A DNA stretch of 64,000 nt from positions 62,001-126,000 of the forward strand of contig CAKNOA010000001.1 of NCBI GenBank assembly GCA_930990065.1. The letters run 5' to 3'. Below are positions 44,710-53,340 of this stretch, piece by piece. The notes under the pieces were generated by a model, which did not search any database, was not told the DNA's origin, and was given only the letters and a program-made list of their open reading frames with translations. Every line of letters starts with the position of its first letter. Position 1 is the first letter of the stretch. This DNA comes from an uncultured Clostridia bacterium (GTDB lineage Bacteria; Bacillota; Clostridia; Oscillospirales; Acutalibacteraceae). A program made the position numbers and the translations under genes.

Positions 44710-45516
44710 CTATTCTTCTCCAAGAGGTACCGGGCAAGGCCGGCGCTTTCGGTAAATCATATACTCTGTAAATCCCAGCCGCCGCAGCATGGAGCACGTA
44801 CGAGGGATAAAACAGCCGGTATCCGCCGGTGCATGGGCATCCGCGCCCACGGTAATGAGCCGTCCACCCAACTGATGGTACCGGCGCAAAAGATCTTCCC
44901 CCGGCAGGGATTCCCCGATTTCCTGCCGGAAACCGGAGGCGTTGACTTCCAGCGCAATTTGCTTTTGGATTAGGGTACGGAACACCCGGTCAATCGCATC
45001 GGCAAAAGGCGTAAGATCCATGCCTTTTGGCATATAACGCAGCGGATAGGTTACGTGGGCCAGCGTATCGAATTGGCCCCACAACACCATCTCGAGCAGT
45101 TCGGAAAAATACCGGCGCAAAAGGTCACGGGGATCGTGTTGCTCATAATTTAGAAAATAGAAATCCTCTTCCCCCTCTAAATTATGGAGCGAACCGATGA
45201 CAAAATCATAAGGGCCGTGGCGCAAAATCTCTTGGGCCGCCCGCTTTTCCTGGAGCGGTTCACCCAGTTCTACCCCAAAAAGGATTTCAAGCTTTCCCTG
45301 CCAGTCTTTCGCCGCCTGCTGCGTGCTGTAACGGGACACCCCCATCATCGCCCGGGAATTATCAAAAAGGAACACGGGGCAATCCCGGTGATCGGTAATC
45401 GTTATACAGGAAAGGCCATGTTCATAAGAAGCCGCCGCCATTTCTTCCACGGAATAGGCCGCGTCAAATGAAGCGGATGAATGCATGTGATTATCGCTAT
45501 AAAAAGGGGTTTTCAT
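44710..45516 (-). CDS. PHP-domain phosphatase, HisJ-like
   Basis: 268 residues. PHP metal motifs: DNHMHSSASFDA (first two His), ITITDHRD, an IGSLHNLEG His, a VTYP His-containing segment (DTLAHVTYP) and TVGADAHAP (Asp-x-His). The family includes histidinol-phosphatase HisJ/HisK and other phosphoesterases; with no his genes nearby the substrate is open. It starts six bases after the GT8 gene; the Shine-Dalgarno (AAAGGA) is 14 bases away. Confidence 0.88.
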   Translation of the reverse strand: MKTPFYSDNHMHSSASFDAAYSVEEMAAASYEHGLSCITITDHRDCPVFLFDNSRAMMGVSRYSTQQAAKDWQGKLEILFGVELGEPLQEKRAAQEILRHGPYDFVIGSLHNLEGEEDFYFLNYEQHDPRDLLRRYFSELLEMVLWGQFDTLAHVTYPLRYMPKGMDLTPFADAIDRVFRTLIQKQIALEVNASGFRQEIGESLPGEDLLRRYHQLGGRLITVGADAHAPADTGCFIPRTCSMLRRLGFTEYMIYRKRRPCPVPLGEE

Positions 45517-45522
45517 GCTGGT

Positions 45523-46539
45523 TTAAACAATCCTTTCTCCCTGTGGAACCTGCGGCACTTTAAACCGGCAGCGAAGCCGGTATACAAGTCTGGAAAAACA
45601 GGCACTGGGAACCGTATCATAAATACGGGAAAAGAACAAAAACAGGGGATTTTCTTTCCCTTTCGTCGTTTTTAGAGGCTGCCCGGCTAGGGGCGAGCGT
45701 TCGCGGTAAAAAAGGTATTCTTCTTTTCCCGGAATCGTACATTCCAAAAACCAGGGTTTGGTGGGAAATCGTCCACCAATATAATGATAAATCACGGCGT
45801 TTTCCCGCTCGTTTTGAATCGTCTCTTTTAAAAAGGTCGGTTTTTCCGACATATGATACCCAGCCACCATGGATAGTACCCGGTTATTCATCCCCACCGG
45901 GAAATCGTAACGCAGCGGTAATCGCACCACGTCTTCCGGCCGTACAGCCAAATTCAGCAGCGTTTGATCGGGAAAGCGGAATTGAGACCCGTACTGTTTG
46001 ACCCATTTCTGTAAAACAGCATCGATATGACGGCGCCGGCATTCTTCCAGATTGAAAAGCAGCACGCCGCCGTTAAAATAAAATGGCGTGTGATAAAACG
46101 GGTCATCCGGCCAGGCCGATGTAAACGCAGGTACATCCAGTACACCACCCAGTAGTTTCCCCTGCAAATCCGTTTGCCATAAATCCCGCAGGGACCGGCG
46201 GATGATGGTGTCGCCGTCAATCCATAAAACACGGTCGAGATCCGGAAAAATCTCTTCCATGAACATGTACAAATAGGCGTTACACGTACCCTTCCACCCA
46301 GTGGGGCGGTATTCCTCCCGGATTTGCCGGATATATTCGTCACAATTATGCAGGCACACAGTGCCACGGGGATACGGTTCTGCGGCCTGAAGAAGCAGAT
46401 TTTCGTTTTCATGGCTGACAAATTCCGTGAGGACATGCACACAGACATCTTCATCCCGGTGGTTTTCGAATACAGAAACGGCCGACACCGCCGTAGGGGC
46501 ACAGTACCCGTCGTTTGTCATGTAGCACACATGGATCAT
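45523..46539 (-). CDS. Glycosyltransferase family 8 protein
   Basis: About 338 residues from ATG 46539 with AAAAGGA about ten bases upstream; the longer open frame is not conserved-looking. GT8 features: MIHVCYMTNDGYCAPT start, the metal-binding DGD in RVLWIDGDTIIRRSL, YFNGGVLLFNLEECRR, DQTLLN and AVIYHYIGGRFPTKPW. A retaining galactosyl- or glucosyltransferase acting probably on a cell-surface glycan. First in the minus-strand run toward the PHP gene. Confidence 0.92.
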   Translation of the reverse strand: MIHVCYMTNDGYCAPTAVSAVSVFENHRDEDVCVHVLTEFVSHENENLLLQAAEPYPRGTVCLHNCDEYIRQIREEYRPTGWKGTCNAYLYMFMEEIFPDLDRVLWIDGDTIIRRSLRDLWQTDLQGKLLGGVLDVPAFTSAWPDDPFYHTPFYFNGGVLLFNLEECRRRHIDAVLQKWVKQYGSQFRFPDQTLLNLAVRPEDVVRLPLRYDFPVGMNNRVLSMVAGYHMSEKPTFLKETIQNERENAVIYHYIGGRFPTKPWFLECTIPGKEEYLFYRERSPLAGQPLKTTKGKENPLFLFFSRIYDTVPSACFSRLVYRLRCRFKVPQVPQGERIV

Positions 46540-46753
46540 GAATCTCGCATCCTTTTCCCTCTGCACTGCCTTTTCAGTCACAGATTATTCACAATGTTAC
46601 TATAGCATAAAGGGACGAAAAAAGGAAGCTGTTTTCTTGCAGACAAACGATCCCTTTCTGCGTTTGCAAGATGGGCCCCCACTTCATTCATCAGAATTGC
46701 TCAAAAATCCAGAAAAAACTGGTTTTTCACCCCGATTTGCACGTTGTCCCGCC

Positions 46754-46782
46754 TTGACTTTCCCCTGGTTTTCGCTCATAAT
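46754..46782 (+). promoter_or_regulatory. Sigma-A promoter of the UPF0237-UPF0210 operon
   Basis: TTGACT (46754-46759), 17-base spacer, CATAAT (46777-46782); 46 bases before the ACT-protein start. Confidence 0.75.
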
Positions 46783-46827
46783 AAGATAGCGTATCAGCAA
46801 TAATAAAATGATGGGAGGAATTTCTCC

Positions 46828-47097
46828 ATGCGTGCAATTCTTACAGTCGTTGGTAAAGATACGGTCGGAATCCTGGCCAAAGTTTCCCAGGTATGCGCCA
46901 AAGAACACGTCAATATCATGGATGTGACCCAGTCCATTATGCAGGATCTGTTCGTCATGATCATGCTGGTCGATATTTCTTCGTGCGCGGTTCCGTTTTC
47001 TTCCCTGCAGGATGAGTTGGAAGCCATCGGTACGGACATGAATTTAAAAATCCACGTTATGCATGAAGACATTTTCAATTCCATGCACCGCATTTAA
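46828..47097 (+). CDS. ACT-domain protein, UPF0237 family
   Basis: 89 residues, a single ACT domain: MRAILTVVGKDTVGILAKVSQVCAKEHVNIMDVTQSIMQDLFVM with the GKD/VGI ligand loop. Matches UPF0237 in size and sequence. Always-paired neighbour UPF0210 follows 23 bases later, so the ACT domain may regulate it by binding an amino acid or related ligand. The ATG has GGGAGG about ten bases upstream. Confidence 0.92.
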   Translation: MRAILTVVGKDTVGILAKVSQVCAKEHVNIMDVTQSIMQDLFVMIMLVDISSCAVPFSSLQDELEAIGTDMNLKIHVMHEDIFNSMHRI

Positions 47098-47120
47098 GCC
47101 GGCAGAAAGGATGAACAAGA

Positions 47121-48485
47121 ATGGGCGTTGTCAATACGCATGATATTCTGGAAACAATCCGCATGATCGATGACGAAAACCTGGACGTTCGTACGATCAC
47201 CATGGGGATTTCGCTGCTTGACTGCATCGATCCGGATGCGGAAAAAGCATGCCAGAAAATTTACGATAAAATCTGCCGCTACGCCAAAGATCTGGTGAAA
47301 ACCGGCGAAGATATCAGCCGGGAATACGGCATTCCGATTATTCATAAACGCATTTCCGTCACCCCCATCGCCATGATTGCGGCTACGACACCGCAGGTAA
47401 GCCCCGTTTGCTACGCCAAAGCCCTGGACCGGGCCGCCAAAGCCACCGGGGTAAACTTTGTGGGCGGGTATTCGGCCTTGGTGCACAAGGGATTCGGCCC
47501 TGGGGATCTGGCACTGATCGATAGTATTCCCGAAGCCCTGAGCCAGACGGAATTTGTGTGCTCGTCGGTCAATATCGGCACGACCAAAGCCGGGCTGAAT
47601 ATGGACGCGGTGGAAAAAATGGGCCATGTGGTACATGATGTGGCTGTGGCCACAGCAGATCGCGATTCGATTGGTGCTGCCAAGTTGGTGGTATTCTGCA
47701 ACGCACCGGAAGATAACCCCTTTATGGCCGGCGCCTTCCACGGCGTGGGCGAACCTGACTGTGTGATCAACGTGGGGGTTTCGGGCCCCGGCGTTGTTCG
47801 TGCGGCTCTTTCCAAAGCCGGCGACTGCGATTTGACAGCGGTGGCCGACCTGATCAAGCGCACAGCCTTTAAGATTACCCGGATGGGCCAGCTGGTAGCG
47901 CAGGAAGCCTCCCGGCGCCTGTCGGTTCCGTTCGGCATCGTCGACCTTTCGCTGGCCCCCACCCCTGCCGTTGGGGACAGTGTGGCGTATATTCTGGAAG
48001 AAATGGGCCTGGAAACCTGTGGGTCGCATGGCACGACGGCAGCTTTGGCTCTGCTCAATGATGCGGTGAAAAAAGGCGGCGTTATGGCTTCTTCCCATGT
48101 AGGCGGATTGTCGGGCGCCTTTATCCCGGTGACCGAAGATGCCGGTATGATCCATGCCGCCGAATGCGGCACGTTAACGCTCACCAAGCTGGAAGCTATG
48201 ACAGCGGTTTGCTCGGTAGGGCTTGACATGATTGCCATCCCCGGCGATACCCCCGATGAAATTATTTCGGCCATTATCGCGGACGAAGCCGCTATTGGCA
48301 TGGTCAACTCCAAAACTACAGCGGTCCGTGTGATTCCCGCCATTGGCAAAAAGAGTGGCGATACCTTAAACTTTGGCGGTCTTCTGGGTGGCGGGCCAGT
48401 GATGGAAGTAAACCCGGCTTCTCCCCTGCGGTTTGTCAAACGCGGCGGACGTATTCCGGCTCCGATGCAGGCACTGAAAAACTAA
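47121..48485 (+). CDS. UPF0210 / DUF711 (PFL-like) family protein
   Basis: 454 residues. Recognised from [72 protein letters not shown] and the Gly-rich [16 protein letters not shown] end. Structures of this family resemble glycyl radical enzymes, but there is no glycyl-radical motif here and the activity is unknown. Operon with UPF0237; followed by a strong terminator. Confidence 0.93.
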   Translation: MGVVNTHDILETIRMIDDENLDVRTITMGISLLDCIDPDAEKACQKIYDKICRYAKDLVKTGEDISREYGIPIIHKRISVTPIAMIAATTPQVSPVCYAKALDRAAKATGVNFVGGYSALVHKGFGPGDLALIDSIPEALSQTEFVCSSVNIGTTKAGLNMDAVEKMGHVVHDVAVATADRDSIGAAKLVVFCNAPEDNPFMAGAFHGVGEPDCVINVGVSGPGVVRAALSKAGDCDLTAVADLIKRTAFKITRMGQLVAQEASRRLSVPFGIVDLSLAPTPAVGDSVAYILEEMGLETCGSHGTTAALALLNDAVKKGGVMASSHVGGLSGAFIPVTEDAGMIHAAECGTLTLTKLEAMTAVCSVGLDMIAIPGDTPDEIISAIIADEAAIGMVNSKTTAVRVIPAIGKKSGDTLNFGGLLGGGPVMEVNPASPLRFVKRGGRIPAPMQALKN

Positions 48486-48491
48486 TCCGAA

Positions 48492-48523
48492 CCCCGCTGG
48501 CCAAAACCAGCGGGGATTTTTTG
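48492..48523 (+). terminator. Terminator after UPF0210
   Basis: CCCCGCTGG-CCAAAA-CCAGCGGGG followed by ATTTTTTG. Confidence 0.92.
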
Positions 48524-48538
48524 TGCCTTTTTGGCGGC

Positions 48539-48567
48539 TTGACTTTTCGCAGGAAAATGCCTATAGT
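48539..48567 (+). promoter_or_regulatory. Sigma-A promoter of the first MATE gene
   Basis: TTGACT (48539-48544), 17-base spacer, TATAGT (48562-48567), about 50 bases before the start codon. Confidence 0.75.
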
Positions 48568-48618
48568 TAGCATACATACTTTTAAAATATCTTATTTTGG
48601 TTTGAGGAGGAAAACATC

Positions 48619-50013
48619 ATGACCTTTTTTCGCCAGGCGCGGCAGTGCCTGGATTTTCACGATCCGTTTTACCGGTCACTGGCCGCACTGGTGTTGCCCA
48701 TTGCTCTGCAAAATCTGATCAATGCCGCTGTCAATTCCGCCGACGTACTTATGCTCAGCATGGTGAACCAATCGTCGTTATCGGCTGTTTCGCTGGCGAA
48801 CCAGGTGCACTTTTTGCTGACCGGTTTTTATTACGGTGTGACGTCGGGCATTACGATGCTGGTTTCCCAATACTGGGGACGTGGAGATCGACAATCCATT
48901 TTGACAATTATGGGTATTTCGCTGCGTCTTTCCGTTGGGGTAACGGTTCTGGTTACCCTACTGTGTTTCTTCTGTCCGGCGGCCATTATGCGAATCTTTA
49001 CGAACGACACAGAGTTGATTGCCATTGGCGCCGACTATTTGCGGATTATCGGTTTTTCTTACCTACTGATGAGTATTTCACAGGTGTACTTATGTGTGAT
49101 GCGCAGCATGGAACGGGCCCGGGTAAGCACGATCATCAGCAGCATCGCGCTGCTGTTAAACATTTTCCTCAATGCGGTTTTTATCTTTGGTTTTTTGGGC
49201 GCACCCAAATTGGGGGTTATCGGCGTATCCATCGCTACCGTGATTGCCCGTGTGGCGGAACTAGCCTTGTGTATAGTCGATGCGGTGCGATACCGCACCC
49301 TTCCCTACTCCTTTGCGGGGCTTTTCCGGAAAAACCGGGTTTTGTTCCGAGACTTTATCCATTATTCCCTACCCGCTTTGGGAAATGACTGCTCCTGGAC
49401 CATTGCCTTCGCTTCGTACTCCGTTATTTTAGGGCATTTAGGTTCCGATATGGTGGCGGCCAGTTCGGTGGCCACCACCGTACGCGATTTATGTACCGTC
49501 GTTTGTTTCGGGATTTCGTCCGGCGGGGCTGTACTGCTGGGCAAATCCATCGGCGCCGGCGAAATGGAAGAAGCCCGGAAAAATGCCTCCCGCATTTGCC
49601 GGATTACGCTTTTATTTGGTGCCGTAACGGCCATTCTGATCCTAGCCGCCCGTCCGCTGATTTTTATGGCGATCCAGCTCACCGATACCGCTTATCAATA
49701 CCTGGATGTCATGCTGTGGATCAGCTCGTATTACGTAATCGGGCAGGCCATCAACACCACGGTGATCACCGGTATTTTCCGTGCTGGCGGCGATTCCCGG
49801 TTTGGCTTCTTGTGTGATACCATCACCATGTGGGCCATTTCGGTTCCTCTTGGATTTTTGAGCGCCTTTGTGTTCTGTTTGCCGCCTTTGTGGGTATATT
49901 TCATTTTGTGCCTGGATGAATTCTGGAAAATTCCGGTGGTCTATAAACACTACAAGAGCTACAAATGGCTAAATAACATTACACGGGATTTTTCGAATCC
50001 ATCCGTCGGCTAA
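48619..50013 (+). CDS. MATE-family multidrug efflux protein (1)
   Basis: 464 residues with twelve hydrophobic segments and the twofold MatE repeat. Family markers: PIALQNLINAAVNSADVLMLS near the N-terminus, QYWGRGDRQ, and SSGGAVLLGKSIGAGEMEEARKNA in the second half. Drug or metabolite/Na+(H+) antiporter; substrate unknown. GAGGAGG precedes the ATG. Single-gene unit with its own promoter, convergent with a second MATE gene. Confidence 0.95.
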   Translation: MTFFRQARQCLDFHDPFYRSLAALVLPIALQNLINAAVNSADVLMLSMVNQSSLSAVSLANQVHFLLTGFYYGVTSGITMLVSQYWGRGDRQSILTIMGISLRLSVGVTVLVTLLCFFCPAAIMRIFTNDTELIAIGADYLRIIGFSYLLMSISQVYLCVMRSMERARVSTIISSIALLLNIFLNAVFIFGFLGAPKLGVIGVSIATVIARVAELALCIVDAVRYRTLPYSFAGLFRKNRVLFRDFIHYSLPALGNDCSWTIAFASYSVILGHLGSDMVAASSVATTVRDLCTVVCFGISSGGAVLLGKSIGAGEMEEARKNASRICRITLLFGAVTAILILAARPLIFMAIQLTDTAYQYLDVMLWISSYYVIGQAINTTVITGIFRAGGDSRFGFLCDTITMWAISVPLGFLSAFVFCLPPLWVYFILCLDEFWKIPVVYKHYKSYKWLNNITRDFSNPSVG

Positions 50014-50027
50014 ATTTTCAATAAGGA

Positions 50028-50067
50028 AACGTGGGCCCTGTCCAACGACAAGGCCCACGTTTTTTTG
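50028..50067. terminator. Bidirectional terminator between the two MATE genes
   Basis: AACGTGGGCC / GGCCCACGTT stem with a 14-nt loop and T7 on the plus strand; the minus strand ends ACGTTTCC. It lies between convergent gene ends. Confidence 0.88.
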
Positions 50068-50079
50068 TTATGTGAAATT

Positions 50080-51471
50080 TTAAACGGCTTGCTTTGCCGG
50101 CTCGTCTTCGTCGGGCACTTCCACCACTGTGCGGCGTACCCGGCGCATCACCGAGAAGTAGCACGGAATCAGGAAGCAGTCGGCTGCAATCCAAGCGGCC
50201 GGGTTGGCCAGGCAGGCCCCCACAAAGCCCCACAGCGGCACCATGAAGAATGCCACACAAGCTCTGGCCACCATTTCGAATAGCCCGGCAAACATCGCAA
50301 TTTTGCTAAAGCCCAGTCCCTGAATCACATAGCGCACCACGATCACAAAGGCCAGCGTTGCATAGGTCACCGAGTTGATAAACAGGAACGTTTCCACATT
50401 GGAAAGGATCGCCGTTTCATCGGCACTGACGAATAGCAGGGCAATGGTGCGGCCAAAGAACTGCAAAATCAGGAAGGAAAGGACCGAATAGACAATCATA
50501 ACTCCCAACCCACAGCGCAATCCCCGGCCGATGCGCGACAATTTGCGTGCGCCTACATTCTGGCCGCAATAGGTGGCCATGGTGGTTCCCATGGCATCGT
50601 AGGCACAGTTAAACAGCATCTGGATTTTGGAAGCCGCTGTCACCGAAGCAACCGCGACCGACCCTAACGAGTTCACCGCGCTGGCCAGCACCACGCTGCC
50701 AATGGCCGTAATGGAGTTTTGTAGTCCCATGGGGAACCCTAAATTACACAGGATTTTCATATGGATGGGACTAAACGCCCATTCCCCTTTGCGCACATGC
50801 AAAATGGGCAACCGGCGAATCATATAAACTACGCATAGCAATCCCGAAATCAGCTGCGACAAGATGGTGGCCCAAGCCGCCCCAGCACATCCTAAATGGA
50901 ACGTGAGGATGAACAGAAAATCAAGGCCAATATTGAGTACAGAAGAAAGAATCAGGAAAACCAAGGGGGTTTTGCTGTCCCCCAGCGCACGCATAATGGC
51001 CGAAGCCAAGTTATACAAAATGGTAGCCGGAATTCCCAGCAGGATGACCACAAAGTAATTATACGCTTCCTGAATGATGTTGGAGGGCGTCTGCATCCAA
51101 ACGAGAATCTGCCAGGCAAGTGCTACGGTGATTACCGTAACAACTACCGCCATGGCTGCCGCCAGCCAAATACTATTGGCCACAAACTTCCGCAGATTTT
51201 CTTCATCCTTAGCTCCAAACCTCTGTGCAATGGGAATGCTCATCCCGGCGCAGGAGCCAAGACAAAAGCCAATAATTAAAAATTGAAGGGAACCAACCGA
51301 ACCGACGGAAGCCAGCGCATCAACCCCCAAATACTGTCCCACAATGATGGTGTCGACCATACTGTACATCTGCTGAAAAAAATTGCCAAAAATCAGCGGA
51401 AGGGCAAAACCCAGAATGAGCGACATAGGCTTGCCATATGTCATATCTTTCATAGAACTTTTTTGAGCCAT
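50080..51471 (-). CDS. MATE-family multidrug efflux protein (2)
   Basis: 463 residues from ATG 51471 (GGGAG ten bases upstream). Twelve membrane segments; MTYGKPMSLILGFALPLIFGNFFQQMYSMVDTIIVGQYLG start, PIAQRFGAKDEENLRKF and CGQNVGARKLSRIGRG in the two halves. Clearly of a different MATE subgroup from the neighbour at 48619. It ends in an acidic tail (DEDEPAKQAV). Substrate unknown. Confidence 0.95.
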   Translation of the reverse strand: MAQKSSMKDMTYGKPMSLILGFALPLIFGNFFQQMYSMVDTIIVGQYLGVDALASVGSVGSLQFLIIGFCLGSCAGMSIPIAQRFGAKDEENLRKFVANSIWLAAAMAVVVTVITVALAWQILVWMQTPSNIIQEAYNYFVVILLGIPATILYNLASAIMRALGDSKTPLVFLILSSVLNIGLDFLFILTFHLGCAGAAWATILSQLISGLLCVVYMIRRLPILHVRKGEWAFSPIHMKILCNLGFPMGLQNSITAIGSVVLASAVNSLGSVAVASVTAASKIQMLFNCAYDAMGTTMATYCGQNVGARKLSRIGRGLRCGLGVMIVYSVLSFLILQFFGRTIALLFVSADETAILSNVETFLFINSVTYATLAFVIVVRYVIQGLGFSKIAMFAGLFEMVARACVAFFMVPLWGFVGACLANPAAWIAADCFLIPCYFSVMRRVRRTVVEVPDEDEPAKQAV

Positions 51472-51628
51472 GTATTTTCTTCTCCCTCTCATATTGAAAC
51501 AGGCATTTTTCTTTTCTCACAGCCAACGAAAAAGAAGGCCATGTATATTTCCCCGTATTCCTGCCATACTGTCCGTGTAACAGCTTTTGGGCTGTGCGGT
51601 AACTTTTTCAGAAAGGAAGCTTTGGCAT

Positions 51629-51826
51629 ATGCTTGACAAAATTGCATTATCGCTTCTGATCATCGGCGGAATCAACTGGGGACTGATCGGACTTTTTCAG
51701 TTTGACTTGGTCGCCTGGATCTTCGGCGGTCAGGATGCCGTTCTGAGCCGTATCGTATATACGCTGGTCGGCATCTGTGCCCTTTGGTGCATTTCCCTTC
51801 TGTTTCGCGACAGAGACAGCGCCTGA
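51629..51826 (+). CDS. DUF378 membrane protein
   Basis: 65 residues from ATG 51629, with AAAGGA about 11 bases upstream. Two hydrophobic helices (about 5-25 and 38-58) around the family signature GGINWGLIGLFQFDLVAWIFG, ending RDRDSA. DUF378 (YuzA-like) proteins are small membrane proteins of unknown role. It stands alone between the MATE gene and the ackA terminator. Confidence 0.9.
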   Translation: MLDKIALSLLIIGGINWGLIGLFQFDLVAWIFGGQDAVLSRIVYTLVGICALWCISLLFRDRDSA

Positions 51827-51870
51827 CGGCGCCGGTAAACCGATTCCCGAAAAACACGCGAATCGCAACA

Positions 51871-51908
51871 AAAACGGCAGGCTCCACAAACAGGGGCCTG
51901 CCGTTTTT
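51871..51908. terminator. Bidirectional terminator (DUF378 gene / ackA)
   Basis: AAAAACGGCAGGC / GCCTGCCGTTTTT perfect 13-bp complementary arms with a 12-13 nt loop between convergent genes. Confidence 0.92.
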
Positions 51909-51939
51909 CATCCGTGATGCGCAACTGGTAAACCGTTTT

Positions 51940-53169
51940 TTATTTTGCCGCCAACTGTTCCACGATATCGCGGGTATCTCTGGCAATGACCAGTTCTTCA
52001 TTCGTAGGAATCACGTAGACAGGGATCTTCGATGCAGCCGAAGAAATCTTGCCGGCACCGTCAACGCCGCCACCACCATGGATAAATTCTGCGTTTACGG
52101 CCTCATCAATTTCAATGCCGAAGAAATCGAGGTTCTCGCAAATTCTCTTGCGGAGCAGCGGCTGATTTTCGCCCAGACCGGCCGAAAATACGATCGCATC
52201 GCAGCCGTCCATCGCCGCAATGTAGCTGCCGATGAACTTCTTTACGCCGTACGACAGCATTTTGTGGGCCAGCGCTGCGCGTTCATCCCCACGGCTTTCC
52301 GCTGCACTGACATCGCGGTCATCCGAATAGCCGCAAATCCCGTAAAGGCCGGATTTCTTGTTCAGCAATTCGCTCATTTCCGGTGCGGAAATATTTTCTT
52401 TTTCGGCAATGAACGTAATAACCGAGGGATCCAGGTCGCCGGAACGGGTCCCCATCATGAAGCCGCCCAGAGGCGTCATGCCCATGCTGGTATCAATCAC
52501 TTTGCCGTACTTCACAGCCGCCAACGAAGAACCGTTGCCCAGATGGCACGTAATGATTTTCAGATCTTTGATATCTTTTCCCATCATTTCGGCGCAACGG
52601 TGGGAGATAAAGCGGTGCGACGTACCATGGAAGCCATAGCGGCGCACGGCATACTTTTCATAGAATTTGTAAGGAATGGCATACATATATGCTTCCGGCG
52701 GCATGGTCGAATGGAAAGCCGTATCGAACACAACCACTTCCGGCACGTCTTCGCCAAATACCGAGCGGCAAGCTTCAATGCCCTGCACATGGGCGGCATT
52801 GTGAAGCGGAGCCAGCGGGATCAGGGATTTAATGCCTTCGATGACCTTGTCATCGACCAGCATCGACTGATTGAACAGGGCGCCGCCCTGCACCACACGG
52901 TGGCCGATGGCAGACACTTCGTTCAAATCTTTCAGTACGCCATATTCTTCATTCAGCAGCGCATTTTTTACCTGCGTAAACGCTTCGGTATGATTAGGCA
53001 TGGCCACATCGTATTTCACATTTTGACCGTCCGCTGTTTTGTACGAAAACGTACCCACTTCCTGCCCAATCCGTTCGCAGTTCCCTTTGCAGATCATCTC
53101 TTCGTTTTCCATGTTGATCAGCTGATATTTCAGAGAAGAACTGCCCGCATTGATTACCAGAACTTTCAT
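51940..53169 (-). CDS. ackA: Acetate kinase
   Basis: 409 residues. Interconverts acetyl-phosphate + ADP with acetate + ATP. Seen: VINAGSSSLKYQL at the N-terminus, GHRVVQGGALF, FDTAFHSTMP, RYGFHGTSHRF, HLGNGSSLAAVKYGK and MGTRSGDLDPSV. Full length. GGAGG lies about nine to ten bases before the ATG. No pta is adjacent. The gene opposes tmcAL, which consumes acetate and ATP, and the two promoters overlap. Confidence 0.98.
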   Translation of the reverse strand: MKVLVINAGSSSLKYQLINMENEEMICKGNCERIGQEVGTFSYKTADGQNVKYDVAMPNHTEAFTQVKNALLNEEYGVLKDLNEVSAIGHRVVQGGALFNQSMLVDDKVIEGIKSLIPLAPLHNAAHVQGIEACRSVFGEDVPEVVVFDTAFHSTMPPEAYMYAIPYKFYEKYAVRRYGFHGTSHRFISHRCAEMMGKDIKDLKIITCHLGNGSSLAAVKYGKVIDTSMGMTPLGGFMMGTRSGDLDPSVITFIAEKENISAPEMSELLNKKSGLYGICGYSDDRDVSAAESRGDERAALAHKMLSYGVKKFIGSYIAAMDGCDAIVFSAGLGENQPLLRKRICENLDFFGIEIDEAVNAEFIHGGGGVDGAGKISSAASKIPVYVIPTNEELVIARDTRDIVEQLAAK

Positions 53170-53234
53170 GAATGATATATCCTCCTACTTGATCGTCTGG
53201 AATGGCCCCGGCAATAAAAAAGCCGGCACATTCC

Positions 53235-53258
53235 GTGCAAAAAGGATTCCTTTTGCAC
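53235..53258. promoter_or_regulatory. Palindrome in the ackA 5' leader
   Basis: GTGCAAAA(A)GGA and TCCTTTTGCAC are near-perfect complements (one extra A) and lie between the predicted ackA start site (about 53288) and its start codon. It may be an operator or an mRNA hairpin; no direct evidence for either. Confidence 0.5.
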
Positions 53259-53265
53259 TTTGCGC

Positions 53266-53294
53266 TTGTAACCATCCGTTCATTGCTGTAATAT
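53266..53294 (+). promoter_or_regulatory. Putative promoter of tmcAL
   Basis: TTGTAA (53266-53271), 17-base spacer, TAATAT (53289-53294). Its -10 abuts the -10 of the opposing ackA promoter. Confidence 0.55.
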
Positions 53295-53323
53295 ATGATA
53301 GTACAAATGCTGTTTAAATTCAA
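53295..53323 (-). promoter_or_regulatory. Putative promoter of ackA
   Basis: Minus strand: TTGAAT (53323-53318), 17-base spacer, TATCAT (53300-53295), predicted start near 53288. Adjacent to and facing the tmcAL promoter, so only one polymerase could initiate at a time. Confidence 0.6.
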
Positions 53324-53340
53324 GGAGTTTTCATCTAAAA

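Noticed and set aside
47094..48439. Long minus-strand frames opposite UPF0210
   Set aside because: They mirror a clearly conserved plus-strand gene and have no translation signals.
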